Assembly (NCBI GenBank): GCA_944371325.1
Contig: CALVXO010000004.1
Span: 1-64,000, forward strand
DNA length: 64,000 nt
DNA from: an uncultured Bacilli bacterium
Lineage (GTDB): Bacteria > Bacillota_I > Bacilli_A > RF39 > UBA660
Direction of reading: 5' to 3'
Both the position numbers and the translations under genes were made by a program. Below the pieces are notes generated by a model, which was given only the letters and a program-made list of their open reading frames with translations, did no database searches and was not told the DNA's origin. The first letter of the stretch is position 1; every line of letters starts with the position of its first letter. Below, piece by piece: positions 9,230 to 18,229 of the stretch.

Positions 9230-10213
9230 ATGAAAAAAGTGATTATTCCAATAATTATTGTTTTAATTGTTGGTATTATTGTTAGTTTTATATTTTTTAG
9301 AGAAAAAAGTGATTTAAAGAAAGTTAAGGTAGCAGAAGTAACTCATAGTATTTTTTATGCTCCACAATATGTTGCTCATGCTTTAGGTTATTTTGAAGAA
9401 GAAGGTTTAGATGTTGAATTATTATTAGTTCCAGGTGCTGATAAAGTAGCAGCATCAGTATTATCAGGAGATGTTCAAATTGGATTTTGTGGTAGTGAGG
9501 CAACTATCTATATTTATAATCAAGGTCAAGAAGATTATTTAGTTAATTTTGCAGGTTTAACCAAAAGAGATGGTAGTTTTATTGTATCAAGAGAAAAAAT
9601 TGATAATTTTACATTAGAAGATTTAAAAGGTAAAACCATAATTGGTGGAAGAATTGGTGGTATGCCAGAAATGACTTTAGAGTACACTTTAACTAAAGCT
9701 GGTATTGATCCTAAAAATGATTTAAATATTGATACAAGTATCGAATTTGCAGCTATGTCAGGAGCTTTTATTGGTGGTACTGGTGATTTCGTATCTTTAT
9801 TTGAGCCAAATGCTTTACAATTAGAACAACAAGGTTATGGTTATGTTGTAGCTTCTTTAGGAGAATTAGGTGGAGTTGTTCCATATACAGCATATAACGC
9901 TAAAAAAAGTTATATTGAAAATAATCCTGATGTAATTGAAGGATTTACTAAAGCAATTCAAAAAGGATTAGATTATGTTCATAGCCATAATTCTAAAGAA
10001 ATTGCTGAAATCATTTTAGATTATTTTCCTGATATTTCTAAAAATGATTTAGAAACAATCATAGATAGATATAAAGATATAGATTCTTGGTTTACTACAA
10101 CTTATATAACTGAAGAAAACTTTAATCATATTCAAGAAATAGCTGAAAATGCTGGCCAATTAGATGAAAGAGCTCCATTTGACAAATTAGTTAACAATAC
10201 ATATTCAAAATAA
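9230..10213 (+). CDS. ABC transporter substrate-binding protein, NMT1/SsuA type
   Basis: A 327-residue protein with one N-terminal hydrophobic segment (no clear lipobox, so a membrane anchor or cleaved signal) and an NMT1/SsuA/TauA-type binding domain: AEVTHSIFYAPQYVAHALGYFEEEG-type N-terminus, then GGRIGGMPEM. Substrates of this family include alkanesulfonates, nitrate and thiamine precursors; the ligand here is unknown. The matching ATPase and permease of the same class lie at 18230-19742, so the original operon appears to have been split by the 8 kb in between. AAAGGAG precedes the ATG, and a terminator follows. Confidence 0.82.
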   Translation: MKKVIIPIIIVLIVGIIVSFIFFREKSDLKKVKVAEVTHSIFYAPQYVAHALGYFEEEGLDVELLLVPGADKVAASVLSGDVQIGFCGSEATIYIYNQGQEDYLVNFAGLTKRDGSFIVSREKIDNFTLEDLKGKTIIGGRIGGMPEMTLEYTLTKAGIDPKNDLNIDTSIEFAAMSGAFIGGTGDFVSLFEPNALQLEQQGYGYVVASLGELGGVVPYTAYNAKKSYIENNPDVIEGFTKAIQKGLDYVHSHNSKEIAEIILDYFPDISKNDLETIIDRYKDIDSWFTTTYITEENFNHIQEIAENAGQLDERAPFDKLVNNTYSK

Positions 10214-10241
10214 AAGTTATTCAAACACGAATAACTTTTTT
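10212..10241. terminator. bidirectional intrinsic terminator
   Basis: A perfect ten-base stem (10213-10222 with 10229-10238) with A and T runs on both sides serves the binding-protein gene on the plus strand and the convergent gene at 10243 on the minus strand. Confidence 0.85.
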
Positions 10242-10242
10242 G

Positions 10243-10917
10243 TTAAGCAAATAAATAATTTATAATATCGCCATTTTCATATTCAATTATTACTGAATAT
10301 ATAACTGATCCTACCGAATTAAATGTTAACTTATTATCTTCAAATTTATATTTTAAATTTTCCTTTTTGTCATCATAGTTAGCAGTTACTTCTTTTACTG
10401 TAAATTTATCTTCACTTGTAAATAAAATTCTAGAATCACTTATAGTGATATATTCATAATCCATATTTTCATATTTTATTTTAAAATATTCTAAAGGAGA
10501 AATATTTAAATCATATTCTTGATTATTTAATTTAACTGGTAAACTATTTATATTAATTAAACTAATGCCTTCTTCATTATCAATTATCGATTTTATTTCA
10601 ACTCTATTTTTATAATCTAATAACTTTACATCATCATCACAATTACTTATAATTGAACTTTTTTCTTCTTTAGTAGTTCCTAAATATTTAATTTTATTAA
10701 TTGTTTTATCAATTCCTTCAACTTCTAATTTATCGCCAACTTTAAAAACATTTGAATCAATTGTAGCATTAAACCCTTTTACTTCAACATTAACACTAGA
10801 AAAAGAAATAACATCAGTTACTGTCGCAATTTCTTTAAATGATTTATCCCTATTTATAAGTAAAAATATTAATACAATAATTATTATTACACTAATCCCA
10901 ATTACGACTTTTTTCAT
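10243..10917 (-). CDS. membrane-anchored hypothetical protein, paralog A
   Basis: A 224-residue protein with a single N-terminal transmembrane anchor (about residues 5-22) and an extracellular region of short beta-rich stretches. I do not recognise the family. It is a distant paralog of the protein at 16843-17520: both have the anchor, a VEG...I-K segment in the first third, an LSPEE/ISPLE segment near the middle and a final stretch of aromatic-rich strands. Each sits upstream of one copy of the ABC ATPase gene. GGTGGTGA is a good ribosome binding site. Confidence 0.7.
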   Translation of the reverse strand: MKKVVIGISVIIIIVLIFLLINRDKSFKEIATVTDVISFSSVNVEVKGFNATIDSNVFKVGDKLEVEGIDKTINKIKYLGTTKEEKSSIISNCDDDVKLLDYKNRVEIKSIIDNEEGISLININSLPVKLNNQEYDLNISPLEYFKIKYENMDYEYITISDSRILFTSEDKFTVKEVTANYDDKKENLKYKFEDNKLTFNSVGSVIYSVIIEYENGDIINYLFA

Positions 10918-11080
10918 TATATCACCACCGATCTAGTCATTTATTATCAAAATTATTACTAGAAACATTATATCAAAAATACTATTATAAGTAAATTATG
11001 TTAAATTAACAAAAAATTAATTTATATATTATATTTTTATTAATTGTATGTTAATATATTAATGAAAGGAAGGTAATAGA

Positions 11081-12040
11081 ATGAAAAATGAAATTATATT
11101 ATTTGAAGACCAAAATGTTAGACTGGAGGTGAATTTAAAAGATGAAACAGTTTGGTTAACACAAGAACAAATGGCAAGACTATTTGATAGAGATAAGTCA
11201 GTTATTTCAAGGCATATTAAAAATGCTTTAAGCGAAGAATTAAATGAAAAAGAGGTAGTTGCATTTTTTGCAATTACCACTAAACATGGTGCAATGAACG
11301 ATAAAATTCAAACTCATATGGTAGAACATTACAACTTAGATATGATTATATCTGTTGGTTATAGAGTTAAATCTAAAAATGGCATCATATTTAGAAAATG
11401 GGCTAATCAAATATTAAAAGATTATTTAATTAAAGGTTATGCTGTTAATAATAAAAGATTAGAATATTTAGAAAAAACAGTTAAATTAATCGATATAGCT
11501 AGTAGAATCGATGACGATATAAATAGTAACGAAGCAAAACAAATTATTAAAGTAATCAATAATTATTCTAATGCTTTAAATTTGTTAGATGATTATGATC
11601 ATAAAACTATTAAAAAACCAAAAGGAACGAATAATGAAAGCATAATAACTTATGAAGAGTGTATTGATGTAATTAATAATTTAAAATTTAATAATGATAG
11701 TGATTTATTTGCTTTAGAAAGAAATAAAGGATTAAAAGGAATAATTGGTAATATTTATCAATCGTTTGATGGTAAAGACTTATATCCAACGATAGAAGAA
11801 AAATGTACTAATCTATTATATTTAGTCATTAAAAATCATGTGTTTATCGATGGCAACAAAAGAATTGGCGCAACATTATTTATCTATTTTTTAAATTATT
11901 ATGATTTACTTTATAAAGATAATAAACAAGTAATTGATAATAACACATTAGTTGCTATTACTATTTTAATAGCGCAATCAAATCCAAAAGAAAAAGAAGT
12001 AATTATTGATTTGTTAATGAATTTTTTAATAAAAAACTAA
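11081..12040 (+). CDS. RhuM-Doc (Fic-fold) fusion protein
   Basis: A 319-residue protein in two parts. The first ~110 residues match the RhuM virulence-protein family (WLTQEQMARLFDRDKS, then the segment around MISVGYRVKSKNG). The C-terminal ~130 residues form a Fic/Doc domain with the catalytic motif HVFIDGNKR near residue 257, closer to Doc (HxFxDxNKR) than to AMP-transferring Fic (HPFxxGNGR). Doc enzymes phosphorylate targets such as EF-Tu and act as toxins; whether this fusion is a toxin is unknown. No Phd-like antitoxin lies beside it. The RhuM part contains a winged-helix-like region that may bind DNA and self-regulate. GAAAGGAAGG precedes the ATG. Confidence 0.85.
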   Translation: MKNEIILFEDQNVRLEVNLKDETVWLTQEQMARLFDRDKSVISRHIKNALSEELNEKEVVAFFAITTKHGAMNDKIQTHMVEHYNLDMIISVGYRVKSKNGIIFRKWANQILKDYLIKGYAVNNKRLEYLEKTVKLIDIASRIDDDINSNEAKQIIKVINNYSNALNLLDDYDHKTIKKPKGTNNESIITYEECIDVINNLKFNNDSDLFALERNKGLKGIIGNIYQSFDGKDLYPTIEEKCTNLLYLVIKNHVFIDGNKRIGATLFIYFLNYYDLLYKDNKQVIDNNTLVAITILIAQSNPKEKEVIIDLLMNFLIKN

Positions 12041-12058
12041 TCGAATTGATTAGTCTTT
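12031..12058. terminator. bidirectional intrinsic terminator
   Basis: Stem ACTAATC/GATTAGT (12036-12042 with 12048-12054) flanked by A and T runs between the convergent RhuM-Doc and lipoprotein genes. Confidence 0.75.
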
Positions 12059-12667
12059 TATATACTCTTTTACTGTATTAAAATCGTTTAAAGATGTTTC
12101 GTAAATTCCATTATAAGTTTGTTCTAAATAGTATTTATTATCACTAGTATAAATATACATGTCAGTATAACTTCCTTTATTGTAAAAAATAATATGATAT
12201 ACTTCATCAGCATTTTCTGGATTTTTACTTACACTTTCTTTATTTGTTGTACGATTGTAAAAAATATTATATATATTTTCTATATCATTTTTATTAGCAA
12301 TTTCTATAATACTATCATATTGGGACATTGTATTAATTGTTACTTTGGTAATATCATTTAAATCAGGAATATTTATTTTATATTCTTTTTTTACATCATC
12401 ATTCATAACTTCGCTTTGAACAAATTTAATATACTTTGAATCAATTATTTTTTCTTTAAAATCATTTTGTTTTTCAATACTATTATCTGATAATCCAACA
12501 ACAACTAATTTATTATCATAATCAACATAATTAAAAATCAAATTATCATATTGATTATTGGATAAATAAATAATAATATCATTATTTATTGCATCTAATT
12601 CTTCATTTTCTACATTACCGCATCCTACTATAAATAAGCATAAAACTAAAAATATTATCTTTTTCAT
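12050..12667 (-). CDS. hypothetical lipoprotein
   Basis: A 205-residue protein with a signal sequence ending in the lipobox IVGC (Cys at residue 16), so it should be anchored on the outer face of the membrane. The mature region is acidic and Asn-rich, with no motif I recognise. An AGGTGA ribosome binding site lies upstream of the ATG. It is a single-gene unit between the RhuM-Doc gene and the truncated ATPase copy. Function unknown. Confidence 0.7.
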   Translation of the reverse strand: MKKIIFLVLCLFIVGCGNVENEELDAINNDIIIYLSNNQYDNLIFNYVDYDNKLVVVGLSDNSIEKQNDFKEKIIDSKYIKFVQSEVMNDDVKKEYKINIPDLNDITKVTINTMSQYDSIIEIANKNDIENIYNIFYNRTTNKESVSKNPENADEVYHIIFYNKGSYTDMYIYTSDNKYYLEQTYNGIYETSLNDFNTVKEYIKD

Positions 12668-12772
12668 AATTCACCTACTTATATATATTATATCATAAAT
12701 TATTAAATTTAAATTATATACCTAAACGAAATGACTATTTTTGAATATAATAATGAGAAAGGAGTTTATATA

Positions 12773-13180
12773 ATGAGTATCCTAACAATTAAAAATTTAA
12801 ATAAAATATATCATACTAAAAATTCTGAAACAAAAGCGATTGAAGATTTTTCTTTTGAATTAAATGATAATGAATTTATAGCAATCGTAGGGCCTAGTGG
12901 TTGCGGGAAAAGTACCATTTTAAATATATTAGCTAATTTAGATAACAAATCAAATGGTGAAATAATACTTAAAGATAATATTAAATTAGGTTATATGTTA
13001 CAACAAGATGCTTTATTTAACTGGAAAACTGTTTTAGATAATTGCTTATTAGGATTAGAAATAAATAAAATGAATAATAAAGATTATGTTTCAAAACTAT
13101 TAAATACTTATGGATTAAAAGATTTTATTAATAGTTATCCTAATAATTTATCTGGGGGAATGCGTCAAAGAGTAGTATGA
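12773..13180 (+). pseudogene. truncated duplicate of ABC ATPase gene (5' part only)
   Basis: This open frame equals the first ~135 codons of the full ATPase gene at 18230-18961, including the upstream AAAGGAG site. It keeps Walker A (GPSGCGKST) but stops inside the ABC signature (LSGGMRQRVV, then TGA), so Walker B and the switch region are missing and it cannot be an active ATPase. From about 12742 to 13101 I see no difference from the 18199-18558 copy. After that there are scattered, mostly synonymous changes, then homology ends. The pattern suggests a chimera made by recombination or gene conversion between two related ATPase genes. Confidence 0.85.
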
Positions 13181-13648
13181 ATACAGTATAGACACATGTA
13201 ATAATTAAGTAAAGTTGCTTATAACCATTATAAATAAAGGAAAAAAAGTAAAATATGTTGTTAGATAATAATTAAAAAAAGGTAATAAATAATTTTGATA
13301 CTTTAAACAATATTGACAAATTAATATTAAATATTTATATATTAGAAAAATATAAACTTTAATAATAGAGATATAATCATTCTTTTAAAGAAAGTTTTAT
13401 TTAATTTAGATTCTAATTATCGTAAAACTATTATTAATTTTAGTAAATATAAACATTTATTGTTTTTTTAGCCAAGTATTTAGAATTAAATGATTTAGAA
13501 AATAAAAACTGTGGAAATGTTATATTTATGAAACTGATTTTAATGATAAAATAATTAATAATGTGATAAATAAATTATTACCAATTTATGATTATTCATA
13601 TTGCATATTAAATAGTTAAAAAATACCTAGTGAGCATTAATTTGCTTA
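13181..13648 (+). pseudogene. decayed coding remnants after the truncated ATPase
   Basis: No intact gene is present. Three consecutive stretches read like protein in shifting plus-strand frames: about 13293-13358, 13364-13465 (NRDIIILLKKVLFNLDSNYR) and a stretch that ends in a TAA at 13617-13619 (YETDFNDKIINNVINKLLP). Stops and frameshifts separate them. This looks like one degraded gene of about 110 codons of unknown family, consistent with the broken state of the preceding ATPase copy. A terminator closes the segment. Confidence 0.45.
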
Positions 13649-13662
13649 CTAGGCTTTTTCAT
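13620..13662. terminator. intrinsic terminator of the FtsX-type exporter operon
   Basis: Ten-base stem with one mismatch (13626-13635 with 13644-13653) followed by a T run on the minus strand and also on the plus strand. The TAG stop of the exporter gene lies in the stem. Confidence 0.8.
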
Positions 13663-14773
13663 TTTTATTAACAGTTATTGACAAAACAAATATAAATATG
13701 AATATTATTATCTCTATTTTAAGTAAAGTTAAAATATCAAAAATTTTCAGTAATAAATTAAATTTATTATTTAAAAATATATTTAAACTACTTGTAATAA
13801 TTATAGAAACTATTAATACAATTAACATTAATGCTATTAGCTCAATTAAAATTATTAATTTATTTTGGATTTTATTATATCCTAAAAATTTAAGCATTGT
13901 TAATTTATTGTTTTCATCTTTTACTATATTTCTTAAAATGATAAATATAATTGAATAAAATAATACTAATATTACATAACTAACATTAATTAATATATCA
14001 GTTATTTCAATTAAATTTGACATACTTAATTCATCATTTGTATCTTCAACTGTATTTAAAGAAACATAAAAGTCATCATTATTTTCGGCTTCATCTAATT
14101 TTCCTACTAAAAGTTGAGCATCATAATAATCGTCAAGTGTTATTTTATAAGCATATATATTATTTTCTTTTTCTATTTTAGCAAACATATCAGAAGAAAT
14201 AAACATTTCAGGAAATTTAGAATTATCAATTATATTTTCTATTACAAATTCGTAAGAAATATTATTATTAATAATTCCTATCTTTTTATTTATTAAACTA
14301 GATAATGGAATATCATAAGTAACTTGTCTATTAAATGATAATGTTATTTCATCTTCTTTTAAATTATCATCTTTCCTAATAACAATTCTATTATTTTTAT
14401 AAATAGCAATAAATTCTTCCCAAGTTGGAATAATTAAATCACTTGTTGAAGAAGATGAATCAATTACTGCTCCCGTTGAGCCATCTTGTAAAATATAACC
14501 TTGTCTCCCTAATGTATCATAAGTATAATCAGGTTTTACTACTAATATTTTTTCAATGTTAATTACACTATCATATTTAGAAAATTCTTTATAATAATCA
14601 TTTTGGCCTATAACATATAATACTGTATTATTTACAAAAGAATCGTTTAAAAGTCCTTTATAATAATTTATAAACGACATTAAAGTAATAATAGCTGTCA
14701 TTAAAATAATTGTTATAAATGCAAAAATTTTTGTTGATTTTTTTCTAAAAAATCCTTTTAAAAGTATCATCAT
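13649..14773 (-). CDS. FtsX-like ABC exporter permease subunit
   Basis: A 374-residue membrane protein: one N-terminal transmembrane segment (about residues 14-32), a large extracellular domain (about 35-250) and three C-terminal transmembrane segments, the layout of FtsX/MacB-type permeases. It starts 2 bp after the stop of the second permease gene (14776) and is the third gene of an ATPase-permease-permease operon. Such systems act as mechanotransmitters or export peptides and lipoproteins; the substrate here is unknown. The gene ends with TAG. Confidence 0.8.
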   Translation of the reverse strand: MMILLKGFFRKKSTKIFAFITIILMTAIITLMSFINYYKGLLNDSFVNNTVLYVIGQNDYYKEFSKYDSVINIEKILVVKPDYTYDTLGRQGYILQDGSTGAVIDSSSSTSDLIIPTWEEFIAIYKNNRIVIRKDDNLKEDEITLSFNRQVTYDIPLSSLINKKIGIINNNISYEFVIENIIDNSKFPEMFISSDMFAKIEKENNIYAYKITLDDYYDAQLLVGKLDEAENNDDFYVSLNTVEDTNDELSMSNLIEITDILINVSYVILVLFYSIIFIILRNIVKDENNKLTMLKFLGYNKIQNKLIILIELIALMLIVLIVSIIITSSLNIFLNNKFNLLLKIFDILTLLKIEIIIFIFIFVLSITVNKNEKA

Positions 14774-14775
14774 AG

Positions 14776-16014
14776 CTATTCACTTCCCACTAATTCAATT
14801 ATTCTACAATTACAAACCTTATTAATAGTAATTGTTGTAACAAATGAAGATAAAAATACTATAATTATAAAATTTAAAATAAATATCAAAGGTGATATTG
14901 TTAAATTAATTCCAATGTAAGCCATATTAGATAATACTGAAGTTTTCAATATACTAAATAGTATTACTAATAAAAATATAGAAATTAAATAAGCTATTAT
15001 ATTTATTATTAGAAATTCGATAAAATACATTTTTTTTAAAGTTTTTTTGTCATATCCAATTGCTCTTAATAATCCAATTATATGACTATCATTTATTATA
15101 ATTTTTTTTACATATGCTAAATCAAGAATAATAATAGTTAAAATAACAATAGTTATTAAAGCAATATATGAAATGTCTACCATATCAACTAAATTTTCAT
15201 CTATAGAGTTTTTTTGATAAACATTAATGAAATTTTTATTTTTTATTTTATTCATTACATAACCTATATTATCTACACTATCTATCAACACATAAAAATT
15301 TGTATTATTAAATTCCATATCATTATTTGGATTTACTTTATCAATTATCGAAATAATATCATCTGACATAATATAACACTGATTATTTAAGTTCATAATT
15401 TGTTTATTATCATATAATCCGATTATTTCATAATCTTCATTATATTCTTTACCAGTAACAAGATTATTGTTATCTGAATCAAAATTCATTTCATAATATT
15501 TAATAGTAAATTTTTTATTTAATAAACTATCTTCAGATATAAAGTTTTCTTCTTTTAGTTTTAATTGGTATACCGATTCATCAGGATAAAAATTTTGAGG
15601 ACATATTGCAACTTTAGAATCCCCTTCTTTAAATCCTCTACCTAAAACAATATTAGGATAAGTTGTTGCAGTTCCATATAAAAATTCAATTGTTCCATCT
15701 AGTTTTGAACTTTTAAAACTACTTTCTACAATTTTAGAGTTATATTTAGAATTATACACATCTAATATATGTTCAATACTTAAGAGTTCATTTTTTCCTA
15801 AATCAGCAACTTCTAATTTTGGACTTACTTCTAAAATTCTAAAACCTAAATTATTATTTATATTATCTTTAATATATTGATTAAAATTAAATTTAAATAA
15901 TATTACAGACATGAATATTAAAGAACAAAAAGTTATTATAATCAAAAGATATAATTTTTTTCTATTTCTGATAATATCAATCATTGATTTTTTTATATAA
16001 TCATTTATTCTCAC
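14776..16014 (-). CDS. FtsX-like ABC exporter permease subunit
   Basis: A 412-residue protein with an N-terminal transmembrane segment (about residues 21-41), an extracellular domain of ~230 residues and three C-terminal helices. The cytoplasmic loop IIGLLRAIGYDKKTLKKMYFIE is the conserved FtsX loop that contacts the ATPase. It overlaps the ATPase gene by 14 bp and precedes the second permease, so the two permeases probably form a heterodimer. Ligand or export substrate unknown. Confidence 0.82.
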   Translation of the reverse strand: MRINDYIKKSMIDIIRNRKKLYLLIIITFCSLIFMSVILFKFNFNQYIKDNINNNLGFRILEVSPKLEVADLGKNELLSIEHILDVYNSKYNSKIVESSFKSSKLDGTIEFLYGTATTYPNIVLGRGFKEGDSKVAICPQNFYPDESVYQLKLKEENFISEDSLLNKKFTIKYYEMNFDSDNNNLVTGKEYNEDYEIIGLYDNKQIMNLNNQCYIMSDDIISIIDKVNPNNDMEFNNTNFYVLIDSVDNIGYVMNKIKNKNFINVYQKNSIDENLVDMVDISYIALITIVILTIIILDLAYVKKIIINDSHIIGLLRAIGYDKKTLKKMYFIEFLIINIIAYLISIFLLVILFSILKTSVLSNMAYIGINLTISPLIFILNFIIIVFLSSFVTTITINKVCNCRIIELVGSE

Positions 16015-16702
16015 AATTAACCTCTTTTAATGTATGATTACATAATTCAAAAATAACATCAGCATATTTTTTAGCGTTATTACTATGACTAACAACTATA
16101 ACACATTTACCATCTTTTGATAATTTTTTTAATTTTTCAAAAATAATCTTCTCATTTCCTTCATCTAAATTACCTGTTGGCTCATCAGCTAAAATAATAG
16201 ATGGGTCATTAGCCAATGCTCTTGCAATTGCTACTCTTTGTTGTTCACCACCTGATAATTCATTAGGAAAATGATTAAATCTTTCTTTAATGTCTAAACT
16301 ATCCAACAATTTTAAAGCCCTTTCTTTTCTATATTTAAAATTTATTTCTGAATTTATACACATTGGAACTATTATATTTTCATAAGCCTTCAAATTAGGA
16401 TCTAAATAAAAATTTTGAAAAATGTAACCAATGTTTTTCATTCTTAATTTTGACAATTCAAAATCATTCAACGATACAACATTTTTTCCATAAATCTTAT
16501 ATTCACCACTATTAAAACTATCAATAAGACCTAAAATATTAATTAAAGTTGTTTTACCACTACCACTATGACCAATTATTAAGTAAAACTTTCCTTCTTC
16601 AAATTCAAGTGACACACCATCTAAAATAGGTATTTTTTTATTATTATTCTTATAAATTTTAATAACTTTATTTAAACAAAGAACTTTTTTATTATTATTC
16701 AT
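16001..16702 (-). CDS. ABC exporter ATP-binding protein, LolD/MacB type
   Basis: A 233-residue ABC ATPase with Walker [10 protein letters not shown] near residue 43, signature LSGGEQQR near residue 142, Walker [14 protein letters not shown] near residue 162 and the H-loop VVSHS near residue 200. The DEPTGNLD form of Walker B is typical of the LolD/MacB/FtsE group that pairs with FtsX-like permeases. It is the first gene of the three-gene operon at 13649-16702. Confidence 0.9.
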   Translation of the reverse strand: MNNNKKVLCLNKVIKIYKNNNKKIPILDGVSLEFEEGKFYLIIGHSGSGKTTLINILGLIDSFNSGEYKIYGKNVVSLNDFELSKLRMKNIGYIFQNFYLDPNLKAYENIIVPMCINSEINFKYRKERALKLLDSLDIKERFNHFPNELSGGEQQRVAIARALANDPSIILADEPTGNLDEGNEKIIFEKLKKLSKDGKCVIVVSHSNNAKKYADVIFELCNHTLKEVNCENK

Positions 16703-16842
16703 ACTTATCTCCTTAAAACAAATTAGTTATCCATTATTTTTAATATAACATAAAAAATCTAAAATCATTATGCTTTTTGATTCCTAATTTTCAAAATATT
16801 TGTTTGTCATAAAACTACATTTTATAAAAATCAGATATAAAA

Positions 16843-17520
16843 TTACATTACAATAAATTCTAATAAATCTTGGTTTACTTCAACTTTTATGCAATAATAT
16901 CCATTACCTAATCTTTTAAATGAAATAGATTCATCATTTTTATTAAAATCAATTTTTTGGATATTTTCATCCCCATAATAATTAACTTCAACTACATTGA
17001 TTCCATCTTTATTATTAATTACTACTTCTTCCTCATCCGTTACGGTAAGTGGTGGTGCATAATGATTGGTAATAAAATTATATACTTCTTCTGGAGATAA
17101 CATATCCACATATTCTTGACCAGACAATTTTAAAGGAATAATAACAAAAATGGAATATTCACCATAAAGTTCTAAAGATGTTGAAAAAGATTTAATACTA
17201 GGATTATTATATAATTTATCTACAACAAATTTTTCTTTTTCTTCTTCGGAATTAAAATTCATATAAACCTTTTTTATTGTATATTCACCATCTTGTTTAG
17301 TTCCTTCAACAATTATTTTTTTATCTTTATCAAATAAATTAGATTGTATTTTTAAATATTTATTGTTAAATTTAACAGATGATGATGAATTATTTACATC
17401 AACAACTATACCTTCTCCTTTAAAATCTTTTCTTTCAAAAAATTTTTTATAAGCGAATAGTGAAATTAATATTAATATAACCAATACAATTAATAAAATT
17501 ATAATATTTTTTTTCTTCAT
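16843..17520 (-). CDS. membrane-anchored hypothetical protein, paralog B
   Basis: A 225-residue protein with an N-terminal transmembrane anchor (about residues 5-24) and an extracellular region; related at a distance to the protein at 10243-10917 over its whole length. I do not recognise the family. It lies 140 bp upstream of the ABC exporter operon on the same strand, with no clear terminator between them, so cotranscription is possible. The C-terminus ends in strands such as GNGYYCIKVEV. Confidence 0.7.
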   Translation of the reverse strand: MKKKNIIILLIVLVILILISLFAYKKFFERKDFKGEGIVVDVNNSSSSVKFNNKYLKIQSNLFDKDKKIIVEGTKQDGEYTIKKVYMNFNSEEEKEKFVVDKLYNNPSIKSFSTSLELYGEYSIFVIIPLKLSGQEYVDMLSPEEVYNFITNHYAPPLTVTDEEEVVINNKDGINVVEVNYYGDENIQKIDFNKNDESISFKRLGNGYYCIKVEVNQDLLEFIVM

Positions 17521-17788
17521 AACTTACACCTTTCTTTTTTATTACTTTATTAATACCAACATTTAAAGTCTCCCTACATTTTTTCATTCCACTTTTTTTA
17601 TTTAATCTCATCTTAATATTGATTATCATATTAATATATTATAATCTAAATACATTATCTATAATAACTATTTATTAAATTTAAAAAAAATATTTTTGAA
17701 TTGTTTTACATTTTACAATTATATGTTCATCTTTTATATTAAATATAATTAATATAAAAATCACTACTTCATCTATTTACTAACATTG

Positions 17789-18094
17789 TACCAAATTTCT
17801 AACGAAAAGTCACTGTAATGAAAAATATTTTGTTAATCTATTGCAAAATAAAAATTGTTGGATTATTATCAAATAGATACAAAATATTAGACTATGTAAA
17901 TTACTTATTCCTAAAAGTTTATGTAATGATTTTCAATCAATAGAAAACTTTGCATATTCAAATGTCACAAATGTGGTTATTCAAAGCTTAGTTATATTTT
18001 TAAATATAAAATTAATTGATCATTATTTTTTAAATTTAAACTTATTTGTGATACATACTTTCCCTTTATTTTTCTTTTCGTTAGAAATTAGGTA
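17789..18094. mobile_element. degenerate insertion sequence or MITE with 21-bp inverted repeats
   Basis: The left end (17789-17809) and right end (18074-18094) are inverted copies of a 21-base sequence with one mismatch; the core is CTTTTCGTTAGAAATT. Inside, a plus-strand stretch reads CHKCGYSKLSYIFKYK, the kind of zinc-ribbon found at the N-terminus of some transposases (for example the ISL3 group). It is surrounded by stops, so no intact transposase remains. At 306 bp the unit could be a MITE-like internally deleted element. No target duplication is clear. Confidence 0.6.
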
Positions 18095-18102
18095 AAATAA
18101 TT

Positions 18103-18140
18103 TTATGATACATTTTTTGTATGCTCAAAATGTATCATAA
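18103..18140. repeat. perfect 14-bp palindrome with 10-base loop
   Basis: Arms at 18103-18116 and 18127-18140 (TTATGATACATTTT and its complement) face each other. There is no T run after it, so it is not a standard terminator; it may be an operator for the following ABC genes or part of the mobile remnant. Confidence 0.55.
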
Positions 18141-18229
18141 ATTGCTTAACATCATATCATACCGTTTTACTTTTAACAATAACATAAATAACCATTTCTG
18201 AATATAATAATGAGAAAGGAGTTTATATA

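Larger units (their letters stand above)
17521..18229. other. intergenic region with IS remnant and palindrome
   Basis: No intact gene. 17521-17788 is plain AT-rich sequence upstream of the minus-strand paralog B gene, in which I see nothing specific. 17789-18094 is an inverted-repeat-bounded remnant, 18103-18140 is a palindrome, and the last ~35 bases before 18230 repeat the leader of the truncated ATPase copy. Confidence 0.6.
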
